A stretch of DNA of 64,000 bases, taken from NCBI GenBank assembly GCA_963711315.1, contig CAVQDQ010000003.1, forward strand, positions 62,001 to 126,000, given 5' to 3'. Made by a program: the position numbers and the translations under genes. Within the stretch, counting starts at the first letter, position 1. Every line of letters begins with the position of its first letter. Shown here one piece after another: positions 29,810 to 37,626 of the stretch. Source of the stretch: PALSA-612 sp963711315 (GTDB taxonomy: Bacteria > Actinomycetota > Thermoleophilia > Gaiellales > Gaiellaceae). The notes beneath the pieces are model-generated. The model had not been told where the DNA came from and did not search any database. It saw only the letters and a program-made list of their open reading frames with translations.

Positions 29810-30778
29810 CTAAGGCTCCGGCAACCTTCGCAGGAACTCGACCGCCTGCTTCGCCGGAATCGATCCCGGCTCTGCCTCTCGCGCGAGCTCGAACTGTCGC
29901 CTCGCGGCGTCCACGCTTCCCATCCAGACGAGCAACAGGCCGAGATGGAAGCGCACGGTCGCCGCACGCGGGAAGCGCCGCGCGAGCGGGCCGAGACGCG
30001 AGAACGCCTGCGCGGGACGATCCTTGTCGAAATGGGCCACGGCGACCGCAGTGAGCGCATCGGGATCGTTCGGGCTCAGCGCGGCTGCCCGCGCGAACTC
30101 CTGCCGCGCCGAGACGGGACGGCCCAGCCGCTGCAGTGCTGCGCCGAAGAGCAGGTGATCGCGCGTTTCCCCTCCCTGCGCGCGTCGCCGTAGAAACGCG
30201 TATTGCTGCGGCGGGGTCAAGCGCCTCAGCACCGCAGGCGAGGCAAACGACGGCACGAACGTCGGCAAACCTGGCACCGGAAGCTCGGGATGGAGGAAGT
30301 CGCCGGCACGCACCGCGTACAGCGAGTCGGGCTGCGCCAGCTTGGCTCGCCGCCAGGAGCGCTCCGCATCGGAGGTCTCTCCTTTCCAGAACTGCCCCAG
30401 GCCGAGCGCGAGCTGCGCCGCGCCGCTGCCCTCGTTGGCGCGGCCGATCTCCTCGAGCCGCTGGAAGCCGTCAGGCCACGCGGAGAGCGCTGCTCCCACC
30501 TGGGCCTCCACCGATGAGTAGCGCTCGAAGATGTTCGCTGCCTGGCGACGGCGACCGCGCTCGAGGTGCGCAGCCGCGCGTCGGAGCGCTTTCGCTTCCG
30601 GATCGGTGCGCACGCCGAGGTCGAGCACGAGCGGCGGCACGCCCGACTGCGGCTGCGGCTGCGTAGATCTTTCGTCCGGCAGGTCAGTGGTCGTCAGCGC
30701 TGTGGCGGCGATGGTCACGCCTGCAGCCGCCACTGCCACGGCGGCGACGATCAGGCTGACACGTGTTCGGGCGCTCAT
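29810..30778 (-). CDS. Membrane-anchored TPR protein
   Basis: A 322-residue protein with one N-terminal membrane segment (residues about 8-28, VSLIVAAVAVAAAGVTIAAT) followed by a Pro/Gln linker and TPR-like repeats outside the membrane (ALRRAAAHLERGRRRQAANIF, SARQEFARAAALSPNDPDAL, DAARRQFELAREAEPGSIPA). It is first in the operon with the ATP-grasp, MFS and M20 genes. A TATCGT box lies eight bases before the ATG. Role unknown; a scaffold for the operon products is possible. Confidence 0.72.
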   Translation of the reverse strand: MSARTRVSLIVAAVAVAAAGVTIAATALTTTDLPDERSTQPQPQSGVPPLVLDLGVRTDPEAKALRRAAAHLERGRRRQAANIFERYSSVEAQVGAALSAWPDGFQRLEEIGRANEGSGAAQLALGLGQFWKGETSDAERSWRRAKLAQPDSLYAVRAGDFLHPELPVPGLPTFVPSFASPAVLRRLTPPQQYAFLRRRAQGGETRDHLLFGAALQRLGRPVSARQEFARAAALSPNDPDALTAVAVAHFDKDRPAQAFSRLGPLARRFPRAATVRFHLGLLLVWMGSVDAARRQFELAREAEPGSIPAKQAVEFLRRLPEP

Positions 30779-30936
30779 CGCGGGCGACGATACCCGGCGC
30801 GCGGAGCCCCTCCTGCGACCAACCAGGGCCCCCTATGTCCAGGGTAGCCCGGCGTGTCGACCGTCTTCGTCCCGGATGTGTGACAAGAGTCGCGCCGACG
30901 GTGACCCTGGAGACGGTCGCTATATTTTCGATACCC

Positions 30937-32112
30937 ATGGCGACCTACCGAGAGCTTCTGCAGCAGGTTCGCGAGCAGATCGACGAGATTGGCATCTCCG
31001 ATGCCGCCCGGCTGCTGGAAGGTGACGATCCCCCGCTCGTGGTCGACGTCCGCGAGCGGCACGAGTGGGACGAAGGCCGGCTTCCCAACGCCGTGCACAT
31101 CCCCCGCGGCTCGCTCGAGTCCCGGATCGAGCGGGCCGCACCCGACCGCTCGACGCCGATCGTCGTCTACTGCGCCTCCGGCACGAGATCGGCGTTCGCC
31201 GCAAAGACGCTGGAGGACCTGGGCTACGAGCGCGTGATCAACCTCGACGGAGGCATCACGGAATGGAAGCGCAGCGGCCTGCCGGTCGTCGTCTCGGAAT
31301 CGCTCGCGCCGGCGCAGCGCACCCGCTACAGCCGCCACCTCCTCATCCCGGAGGTCGGCGAGGAAGGGCAGCTCCGTCTGCTCGACGCGCGCATCCTGCT
31401 GATCGGCGCCGGCGGGCTCGGGTCACCCGCCGCCCTCTACCTTGCGGCCGCCGGCGTGGGAACGCTCGGCATCGTCGACGACGACGCCGTCGACGCGACG
31501 AACCTCCAGCGACAGATCGTCCACTCGACGGACCGCCTCGGCGAGCCGAAGGTCGAGTCCGCGAAGCGCACGATCGAGGCGCTGAACCCCGACGTCACCG
31601 TGCGTGCGTTCCGGGAACGGCTCACCTCCGAGAACGTCGACCGCATCCTCGACGAGGGCTGGGACGTCATCGTCGACGGCGCGGACAACTTCCCCACCCG
31701 TTACCTCGTGAACGACGCGTCTGTCTGGCACGGCATTCCCGTCGTTCACGGCTCCATCTTCCGGTTCGAAGGCCAGGTCACGGTCTTCGAGCCGGGAGAA
31801 GGGCCCTGCTATCGCTGCCTGTTCCCGCAGCCGCCGCCGCCGGAGCTCGCACCCAGCTGCGCCGAGGGCGGCGTGCTGGGGGTGCTGCCCGGCATCATCG
31901 GATCGCTGCAGGCGAACGAGGCGCTGAAGCTCGCGCTCGGCATCGGCGACCGGCTCACCGGCCGCCTGCTGCTCTTCGACGCGCTCGCGCCGTCGTTCAC
32001 CGAGGTCGCGCTGCGGAAGGACCCGGAGTGCCCGGTCTGCGGCGAGTCGCCGACGATCACGGAGTACATCGACTACGTCGAGTTCTGCCAGCGGGCGGGC
32101 ACGCACGCGTGA
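30937..32112 (+). CDS. moeZ: Rhodanese - ThiF/MoeB adenylyltransferase and sulfurtransferase
   Basis: A 391-residue bifunctional enzyme that should adenylate and thiocarboxylate a ubiquitin-like sulfur carrier, here CysO. An N-terminal rhodanese domain (about 10-110, VVDVRERHEWDEG, active site VVYCASGTRSA) is fused to an E1-like ThiF domain (ILLIGAGGLGSPAALYLAAAG, NLQRQIVH, zinc pairs CYRC and CPVC). In mycobacterial MoeZ the rhodanese is at the C-terminus, so the order is reversed here. The ATG at 30937 is selected by domain start; a TATATT -10-like box lies ten bases upstream. The last bases overlap the CysO start (GTGA). Confidence 0.9.
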   Translation: MATYRELLQQVREQIDEIGISDAARLLEGDDPPLVVDVRERHEWDEGRLPNAVHIPRGSLESRIERAAPDRSTPIVVYCASGTRSAFAAKTLEDLGYERVINLDGGITEWKRSGLPVVVSESLAPAQRTRYSRHLLIPEVGEEGQLRLLDARILLIGAGGLGSPAALYLAAAGVGTLGIVDDDAVDATNLQRQIVHSTDRLGEPKVESAKRTIEALNPDVTVRAFRERLTSENVDRILDEGWDVIVDGADNFPTRYLVNDASVWHGIPVVHGSIFRFEGQVTVFEPGEGPCYRCLFPQPPPPELAPSCAEGGVLGVLPGIIGSLQANEALKLALGIGDRLTGRLLLFDALAPSFTEVALRKDPECPVCGESPTITEYIDYVEFCQRAGTHA

Positions 32113-32360
32113 GCACCGTTCGCATCCCTCCACCCCTGCGTGACGCGACCGACGGTCAGCCCATCGTTGCGGCCGAGGGCGGAACGATCGGCGACCTGCT
32201 CGACGATCTCGTCTCCCGCTATCCAGCGCTCGACGGACAGCTGCAGCACGCAAACGTGTACGTGGACGGCGAGGACATCCGCGTTCTCGACGAGCTCGAG
32301 ACGCCGGTCGACGCAACCTCGACGGTGATCCTGCTCCCGGCGATGGCCGGTGGGCTCTAG
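32109..32360 (+). CDS. cysO: CysO-type ubiquitin-like sulfur carrier protein with C-terminal GGL
   Basis: An 83-residue MoaD/ThiS-fold protein. The C-terminus ILLPAMAGGL closely resembles mycobacterial CysO (ILPAVAGG in memory) but carries one extra Leu after the Gly-Gly that must be exposed to accept sulfur. The JAMM protease two genes downstream probably trims it. The thiocarboxylate then donates sulfur to O-phosphoserine through CysM. The GTG start overlaps the moeZ stop by four bases; its own stop lies inside the cysM start region. Confidence 0.88.
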   Translation: MSTVRIPPPLRDATDGQPIVAAEGGTIGDLLDDLVSRYPALDGQLQHANVYVDGEDIRVLDELETPVDATSTVILLPAMAGGL

Positions 32361-33291
32361 CTCGCTCGCTCCTTCGCTGCTCGACCTCGTCGGCTCGACG
32401 CCCCTGGTCGAGCTGTCGCGGCTCGCGCCTCCCGGCACGCGTCTCTACGCGAAGCTCGAGGGCCAGAACCCGACCGGGTCGGTCAAGGATCGCGTGGCGA
32501 AGGCGATGATCGAGGCCGCGGAAGCGTCGGGCGAGCTCGAGCCCGGTCGCGAGCTGCTGGAGCCGACGAGCGGCAACACGGGGATCTCGCTGGCGCTCGT
32601 CGCCCGCCTCAAGGGCTACCGGCTCACCTGCGTCATGCCAGAGAACGCCACGGAGGAGCGGCGGCGGCTACTGCGACTCTACGGCGCCGAGATCGTCGAC
32701 TCACCGGCAGCCGAAGGATCGAACGGCTCGGTCCGCGTGGCGCTCGAGCTGGCGGAGCGCGAGCCCCGCTACTACATGCCGTTCCAGTACGCGAACGAGG
32801 CCAATCCACGCGCCCACTACGAGGGCACGGGAGCCGAGATCGCCGAGGCGCTCGACCGCATCGACTGCCTCGTCGCAGGCCTGGGCACCGGCGGCACGCT
32901 GATGGGCGCCGGAGAGCGGCTGCGCGAGACGTTCCCCGAAGTCATCGTCGCGGCCGCGGAGCCGCTGCCCGGAGATCCCGTGATGGGGCTCCGCTCACTC
33001 GAAGACGGCTACGTGCCACCGATCCTCGACGTGTCCAAGCTCGACCGCAAGCTCCTCGTCTCGAACGCGGAGGCGGCCGAGGGCGCACGGTTGTTGCTGG
33101 AGCGGGAAGGCCTCTTCGCCGGCGTCTCTTCCGGAGCCGTTGTTCACGTCGCCCAGCGGCTCGGGCGCGAGCTCGGCGAGGGCAGCGTCGTCGTGTGCAT
33201 CCTCGCCGACGGGGGTTGGAAGTACCTGTCGGCCGACTTCTGGGAGGCGGTGGATCCAGAGGCGGCCATGGAACGCGGCCACTGGTGGTAG
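32350..33291 (+). CDS. cysM: O-phosphoserine sulfhydrylase (CysM type)
   Basis: A 313-residue PLP enzyme of the cysteine synthase family. The PLP lysine is in NPTGSVKDRVA (Lys46), the substrate loop is PTSGNTGISLAL, and the phosphate loop is GLGTGGTLMG. The C-terminal extension ending AMERGHWW resembles CysM, which uses CysO thiocarboxylate and O-phosphoserine, rather than CysK. The GTG at 32350 overlaps cysO by eleven bases. Context (moeZ, cysO, mec) makes the CysO-dependent role strong. Confidence 0.9.
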   Translation: MGSSSLAPSLLDLVGSTPLVELSRLAPPGTRLYAKLEGQNPTGSVKDRVAKAMIEAAEASGELEPGRELLEPTSGNTGISLALVARLKGYRLTCVMPENATEERRRLLRLYGAEIVDSPAAEGSNGSVRVALELAEREPRYYMPFQYANEANPRAHYEGTGAEIAEALDRIDCLVAGLGTGGTLMGAGERLRETFPEVIVAAAEPLPGDPVMGLRSLEDGYVPPILDVSKLDRKLLVSNAEAAEGARLLLEREGLFAGVSSGAVVHVAQRLGRELGEGSVVVCILADGGWKYLSADFWEAVDPEAAMERGHWW

Positions 33292-33644
33292 TACCCGAGG
33301 CGATCAGGCGCCGGCTGGAGCAGCACGCCGACGAAGAGGCGCCCAACGAGGCGTGCGGCCTGCTGGTCTTCCGGGACGGCGAGGCAATCCGTTACGAGCA
33401 CGGCAGGAACCTCGCCGCGTCGCCGTACCGCTTCGAGCTGGACGTCGACCCGGACGTGTGGTTCCTCGAGGACGACGGATTCGAGCTCGCCGTCTTCCAC
33501 TCACACCCGACTGACTCGGCACGCCCGTCGCGCACGGACCTCGCGAACATCGGCCTCTGGCAGGGCCGCCCGTACTTCATCCTCTCCCGAGCCACCGGCG
33601 AGCTCGCCGCATGGCGGATCCGCGACGGGAGCGCCGAACGCTGA
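33285..33644 (+). CDS. mec: JAMM/MPN+ metalloprotease Mec, acts on CysO
   Basis: A 119-residue zinc protease. The JAMM motif is complete: Glu22 in APNEACG, His72 and His74 in VFHSHPTDS, Ser82 and Asp85 in SRTD. In M. tuberculosis Mec releases cysteine from CysO-cysteine. Here it probably also removes the extra Leu of the CysO precursor. The GTG at 33285 overlaps the cysM stop. It completes the moeZ - cysO - cysM - mec set and converges on the copper-protein fragment with 12 bp between. Confidence 0.9.
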   Translation: MVVPEAIRRRLEQHADEEAPNEACGLLVFRDGEAIRYEHGRNLAASPYRFELDVDPDVWFLEDDGFELAVFHSHPTDSARPSRTDLANIGLWQGRPYFILSRATGELAAWRIRDGSAER

Positions 33645-33656
33645 TGATGAGCTTGA

Positions 33657-34023
33657 CTAGGCGGTGACCTCTGAAGATCCCTTCATTCGGGACGAGTGCG
33701 GGTCGCACACGTAGCGGTACGTCCCCACCTTCAGCTTCACGGTGACGGTCTTCGTGCCGGTGAAGGGCACGGTCGTGACGACCTTGTTGATGCCCGGGCC
33801 CGATGAGGTGGAAGTCGTGGATCGACGAATTGTCCTGGACAGCGAGCCTGTAGGTCCCCGCCTTCGTCGTCTTCACGCTGCTTCCCGCCGGCGTCTTCAC
33901 ACTGATCGTGAAGCTGGGCCCGACGGAGCCCTTGAGCACCTTCGTGGCCGGCGTCGCTCGACGCGGCCGAGCGCGGCAGCGGCGATCGCGAGGACGGCCG
34001 CGAGTGGCGATGAGCAGTCGCAT
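33657..34023 (-). pseudogene. Secreted cupredoxin-like copper protein, frame broken
   Basis: A small blue-copper-like protein whose frame shifts at least three times. Coding sense begins at ATG 34023, after a GGGAGGGT site, with a signal peptide that shifts frame near 34005 and 33970. It then reads GPSFTISVKTPAGSSVKTTKAGTYRLAVQD and IHDFHLIGPG. A one-base change near 33795 moves it to a frame reading KTVTVKLKVGTYRYVCDPHSS and RMKGS. The type-1 copper ligands are all present: His in HDFH, then Cys-x2-His-x4-Met. The changes may be assembly errors. Confidence 0.72.
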
Positions 34024-34084
34024 GAGACCCTCCCAATGGGTGGTGGGCGAATTCTTCATGCGAGGATACGCAAGTAGCCGACGA

Positions 34085-34699
34085 ATGGATGTCCACAGGA
34101 TCACAACAGGCCTCTGGCGTTGGACTGCGCACCACGAGGAGTGGAGGAAGGACGTCGGCTGTGTGTACGTCGAGACGGACGACGCGACCGTCCTCGTCGA
34201 CCCGCTGATCCCCGCCGACGACTCCGAGCGCTTTCTCGAGTACCTCGACGCTGACGTCGAACGCGCCGGCGCCGGCGTACACATCCTGCTCACCGTCTAC
34301 TGGCATGTCCGGAGCGCCGGCGAGCTCGTCGAGCGCTACGACGCGGAGGTCTGGGCGCCGGCGCGGAGCGCTCTGCCGGTCGAAAGAAGGTTGAGCCTCT
34401 CGCCGAACCCCGTCCGGCCCGGCGATCCGCTGCCCGGTGGGCTCGAGGCGCACGCATCGGGGCGGGCCTCCGAGCTCGCCTATCTGGTGCCGAAGCACCG
34501 CGCACTCGTCGTCGGCGACGTGCTGCTCGGAGACCCGTTACGGATCTGCCCGCCCGGCTGGGTGGGCAAGGGCGGGCAGAAGGCCGTGCGCGAGGCGCTT
34601 CGTCCCCTGCTCGACGTGCCGCTGGACCGCGTGCTCGTGTCGCACGGCGACCCCGTGCTCCGCGGAGGCCAGACCGCTCTCGCCGCGGCTCTCGCCTGA
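34085..34699 (+). CDS. MBL-fold-like protein lacking the canonical HxHxDH motif
   Basis: A 204-residue protein with the general plan of a metallo-beta-lactamase-fold hydrolase: beta-strand pair VGCVYVETDDATVLVDPLIP, central AYLVPKHRALVVGDVLLG and closing RVLVSHGDPVL. At the place of HxHxDH it reads VYWHVRSAGEL, so most zinc ligands are missing and it may be non-catalytic. ATG 34085 is chosen from the fold start; no good Shine-Dalgarno is seen. It converges on the PfpI gene with three bases between stops. Confidence 0.7.
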   Translation: MDVHRITTGLWRWTAHHEEWRKDVGCVYVETDDATVLVDPLIPADDSERFLEYLDADVERAGAGVHILLTVYWHVRSAGELVERYDAEVWAPARSALPVERRLSLSPNPVRPGDPLPGGLEAHASGRASELAYLVPKHRALVVGDVLLGDPLRICPPGWVGKGGQKAVREALRPLLDVPLDRVLVSHGDPVLRGGQTALAAALA

Positions 34700-34702
34700 C
34701 CG

Positions 34703-35266
34703 TTACGCCGAGACGGCGCTGCGATCGAGCAGCTCGAGGAACGCCTTGAAGAACTCCGCCAGGTCCTCCCAGCCTCGAGCCGAGACCATCGAGCCGTCGA
34801 CGACGTCCGGCCCGTCGACGAACTCGCCGCCGGCCGCTTCGATGTCCGGCGCGAGCGGCGGATACGCGGACACCTTCCGGCCGCGGACGTAACCGCCTGC
34901 GGCCGGCACCTGAACGCCGTGGCACATGTGCCCTAGGGGCAGGCCGTTATCGAAGAAGTACGCAACGATCCGCTGGACGTCTGGATCGTTGCGGATGACC
35001 TCCGGCGCGCGACCGCCCGGGATGAGCACGCCCGCGTAGCGCTCCGGCTCGACGTCGGCGAAGGCGAGGTCCGCCTGCAGCCCACGCCCTGGCCGCTCGA
35101 CGTACGTGTCCCAGCCGGGCTCGAAGTCGTGGACGACGAGCTGAAGCCGCTTGCGCTCCGGCGCCGCGACGTCGACGTCGTATCCGGCTTCCCGTAGGCG
35201 GTAGAGCATGTAGTAGACCTCGAGCTCCTCGCCTGCGTCGCCGGTGAGGATCAGCACCCGCTCCAT
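34703..35266 (-). CDS. DJ-1/PfpI-family protein
   Basis: A 187-residue single-domain protein of the DJ-1/PfpI superfamily. The nucleophile-elbow cysteine is in LGHMCHGVQVPAA, with the upstream glutamate in TGDAGEELEVYY and GVLIPGGRAPEVI between. Members include glyoxalase III and stress deglycases or proteases; the exact activity cannot be told from sequence. The ATG is leaderless (TAGACT six bases upstream). Confidence 0.88.
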   Translation of the reverse strand: MERVLILTGDAGEELEVYYMLYRLREAGYDVDVAAPERKRLQLVVHDFEPGWDTYVERPGRGLQADLAFADVEPERYAGVLIPGGRAPEVIRNDPDVQRIVAYFFDNGLPLGHMCHGVQVPAAGGYVRGRKVSAYPPLAPDIEAAGGEFVDGPDVVDGSMVSARGWEDLAEFFKAFLELLDRSAVSA

Positions 35267-35272
35267 GGCTTC

Positions 35273-35278
35273 AGTCTA
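35273..35278 (-). promoter_or_regulatory. -10 box (TAGACT) for leaderless PfpI gene
   Basis: TAGACT is six bases before the ATG at 35266, in the 19-bp gap after the CorC-type gene. Confidence 0.5.
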
Positions 35279-35285
35279 GGACGTC

Positions 35286-36590
35286 CTAGCTCTCGTCGGC
35301 TTCGTCGGCATCCGACTCGACCGGCATGAACTCCACATCGAGGCGCTCGATCCGCGTGCCCTCCACCTCGACCACCTTGAAGTGTGTCCCGTCGTGCGAC
35401 ACCTCGTCACCGGGCTCGGGAGCACGGCCGAGCAGCCCGAACACGAACCCTGCCATCGTGTGGTAGTCGTCCACCGGCAGCTGCCGGTGGAACTGCTCGT
35501 TGAAGTCGTCGACGGAGAACGTGCCGGAGATGCGAATGCGCCCGTCGGCCAACTCCTCCACCGACTCGTCGGGCAGGTCGAACTCGTCCTCGATCTCGCC
35601 CACGATCTCCTCCAGGACGTCCTCGAGCGTGACGATGCCCTCCGTCGTCCCGTATTCGTCCACGACGACGGCCATGTGCTCCTTGGCTCGCCGAAACTCG
35701 TGGAGCAGCGCCGCCAGATCCTTCGTCTCCGGGACGACATGCGCCGGTCGCAGCAGCGACTCCACATCGACGTCCGCGAACCTCGCGTTGGCGTTCACGG
35801 CACGCATGAGGTCGCGGACGTGGAGGATGCCGATGACCGTGTCCAGAGACTCGCGGTACACGGGATAGCGTGTGAACGGCGCCTCCATGGCGGCGGCCAG
35901 GCACTCCTCAGGCGGCAGGTCGATCGAGAGCGCGACGACTTCGGGTCGCGGCACCATGACGTCCGATACCTCCTTGTCGGCGAAGTCGAAGACCTTGTAG
36001 AGCATCTCCCGCTCGTCTTCCTCGATCTCGCCCGTTTCCTCCGCGTGGGCGACGATCATGCGGATCTCCTCCTCCGAGTGGGCGATGATCCCCGCCGGAG
36101 CGGGCTGAATACCCACGAGACGCGTCATCGCGTTGGCCGACGCCTGGAGGAACCACACGACGGGATAGGAGACGATGTAGACGCCTTCGATCGGCAGCGC
36201 CACCCAGAGTGCGGTCTCCTCCTTGCGCTCGAGCGCGATCGCCTTCGGCACGAGCTCGCCCAGCGTCACGTGGAGAAACGTGACGAAGGCGTAGGCGAGG
36301 ACGAACGCGACACCCTGTGACAGCGGGCCGTCGATCCAGTTCGAAACGATCGGCTCGCCGACGACACCGAGGAGGATCGAGAAGGCCGTGATGCCGAGCT
36401 GGACGGTGCCGATGAAGCGCACCGGGCTGTCCATGATGCGAATGGCGATCCTCGCCCGCCGCAGCCCTCCGTCGGCCAGCTCCTGAAGGCGGGAGCGCCG
36501 CGCCGTCACGAGCGCGTACTCGGCCGCGACGAAGAAGCCGTTCGCGATCACGATCGCGAGAACGGCAAGGAACTCGAGAGGTATCGTCAC
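35286..36590 (-). CDS. CNNM/CorC (TlyC)-type membrane protein with CBS domains
   Basis: A 434-residue protein. The N-terminal DUF21 domain has three or four membrane helices (FLAVLAIVIANGFFVAAEYALV, GTVQLGITAFSILLGVVGEP, VAFVLAYAFVTFLHVTLGEL). A CBS pair follows (about 205-325, SDVMVPRPEVVALSID, TEGIVTLEDVLEEIVGEI), and a CorC_HlyC domain ends the protein. Family members export Mg2+ or Co2+; 'hemolysin' names are historical. The start is GTG 36590. The GGAGGG Shine-Dalgarno lies in the loop of a small GC hairpin (36590-36608). Confidence 0.88.
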   Translation of the reverse strand: MTIPLEFLAVLAIVIANGFFVAAEYALVTARRSRLQELADGGLRRARIAIRIMDSPVRFIGTVQLGITAFSILLGVVGEPIVSNWIDGPLSQGVAFVLAYAFVTFLHVTLGELVPKAIALERKEETALWVALPIEGVYIVSYPVVWFLQASANAMTRLVGIQPAPAGIIAHSEEEIRMIVAHAEETGEIEEDEREMLYKVFDFADKEVSDVMVPRPEVVALSIDLPPEECLAAAMEAPFTRYPVYRESLDTVIGILHVRDLMRAVNANARFADVDVESLLRPAHVVPETKDLAALLHEFRRAKEHMAVVVDEYGTTEGIVTLEDVLEEIVGEIEDEFDLPDESVEELADGRIRISGTFSVDDFNEQFHRQLPVDDYHTMAGFVFGLLGRAPEPGDEVSHDGTHFKVVEVEGTRIERLDVEFMPVESDADEADES

Positions 36591-36608
36591 GCCCCGCCCT
36601 CCGGGGCG
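36590..36608 (-). promoter_or_regulatory. Hairpin holding the ribosome binding site of the CorC-type gene
   Basis: Minus strand: CGCCCC, loop GGAGGGC, GGGGCG. The Shine-Dalgarno is in the loop and the first base of GTG is in the stem, which could modulate initiation. Confidence 0.3.
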
Positions 36609-36703
36609 CGCGTACTGGGCGGCAGCTCGTCGTCCAAGATGCTTCGAGCGCAGTATAGGAGAGCGCGGCGGCGGTACCGGGGCGCGCGGTCGAGGAACGG
36701 CCG

Positions 36704-36732
36704 TTGACGTATGCGAACATACGTTCTATTCT
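36704..36732 (+). promoter_or_regulatory. Promoter TTGACG-17-TATTCT for radical SAM gene
   Basis: A near-consensus -35 (36704-36709), a 17-base spacer and a -10 TATTCT (36727-36732) stand six bases before the GTG at 36739. The spacer holds a LexA-type box. Confidence 0.75.
36714..36727 (+). promoter_or_regulatory. LexA/SOS box
   Basis: CGAACATACGTTCT matches the actinobacterial/Bacillus SOS box CGAAC-N4-GTTCG at all but the last base. It lies between -35 and -10, so LexA bound here would block RNA polymerase. Confidence 0.7.
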
Positions 36733-36738
36733 GAAGCG

Positions 36739-37626
36739 GTGCGAGTGGAGTACCGCGAAGAGCCGTGCAAGACGGCGCTCAACCCCGTGAAGGGCATGCC
36801 GTTCGCCTGGTCGCTCAACCCGTACATGGGCTGCGTGCACCGCTGCACGTTCTGCTACGTGAGGGCATTCGAAAGGCGTGCCGACCGGCCGTCCGGCGAC
36901 GCGTACGGCCTCTCGATCCGCGTCAAGGTGAACGTCGCAGAGGTGCTGCGTACGGAGCTTGGCCGCAAGTCGTGGCGAGGCGGCTCGATAGCCATCGGAG
37001 CGGCGACCGACCCGTACCAGCCCGCCGAGGGACGCTACGTACTCACCCGCCGCTGCCTCGAGGTGCTCGCCGCCGCGTCGAACCCCTTCCACATCGTCAC
37101 CCGCGGGCCCCTAATCGTGCGCGACGTCGACGTGCTCGCCGAGGCTGCCTCCCGCGCGCAGGTGAGCGTCAGCTTCTCCGTCCCGACCCTCGACGAGGAC
37201 GTGTGGCGGCGCACCGAGCCTGGAACCGCGCCGCCCCATCAGAGGCTACGCGCGCTCTCGGTGCTCCGCCGGGCGGGAGTCGATGCCGGCGTTGCGATCG
37301 CGCCCGTCTTGCCGGGCATCTCGGACCGGCCCGAGCAGCTCGAGGAGGTCGTCCGGGCAGCGCGCGCCGCGGGCGCCAACCATGTCTGGGCGAGCGTCGT
37401 CAACCTGCGACCGGGGACGCGCGAGCACTTCCTCGAGCATCTCGCCGAGGACTGGCCTGAGCTGGCACCGTTCTACGAGCGCCTCTACGGAGAGCGTGCC
37501 TATCCCCCGCGCAAGGTCGAGCAGCGCGTGCGCGAGCTCGTCGCGGTGGCAAGGAAAGAGCAACGCTTCCGTCGCGGCCGCACGCTGCGCCCGAGAAAGC
37601 CGGCCGTGCAGCTCGAGCTCCTATAG
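36739..37626 (+). CDS. Radical SAM protein of the Rv2578c family
   Basis: A 295-residue radical SAM enzyme. The cluster cysteines are in GCVHRCTFCYVRAF (Cys32, Cys36, Cys39), preceded by the family N-terminus REEPCKTALNPVKGMPFAWS. GAATDPYQPAEGRY is also diagnostic of the SplB-like Rv2578c group. The chemistry is unknown. In M. tuberculosis the homologue is, as I recall, LexA-regulated, and the SOS box in this promoter agrees. GTG 36739 is leaderless. The stop codon adjoins that of the convergent flavoprotein gene. Confidence 0.9.
   Translation: MRVEYREEPCKTALNPVKGMPFAWSLNPYMGCVHRCTFCYVRAFERRADRPSGDAYGLSIRVKVNVAEVLRTELGRKSWRGGSIAIGAATDPYQPAEGRYVLTRRCLEVLAAASNPFHIVTRGPLIVRDVDVLAEAASRAQVSVSFSVPTLDEDVWRRTEPGTAPPHQRLRALSVLRRAGVDAGVAIAPVLPGISDRPEQLEEVVRAARAAGANHVWASVVNLRPGTREHFLEHLAEDWPELAPFYERLYGERAYPPRKVEQRVRELVAVARKEQRFRRGRTLRPRKPAVQLELL

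Noticed and set aside
33577..34498. Long minus-strand frames over 33577-34498 as an alternative gene
   Set aside because: They mix the cupredoxin pieces with antisense of the MBL-like gene; only the cupredoxin blocks have protein character.
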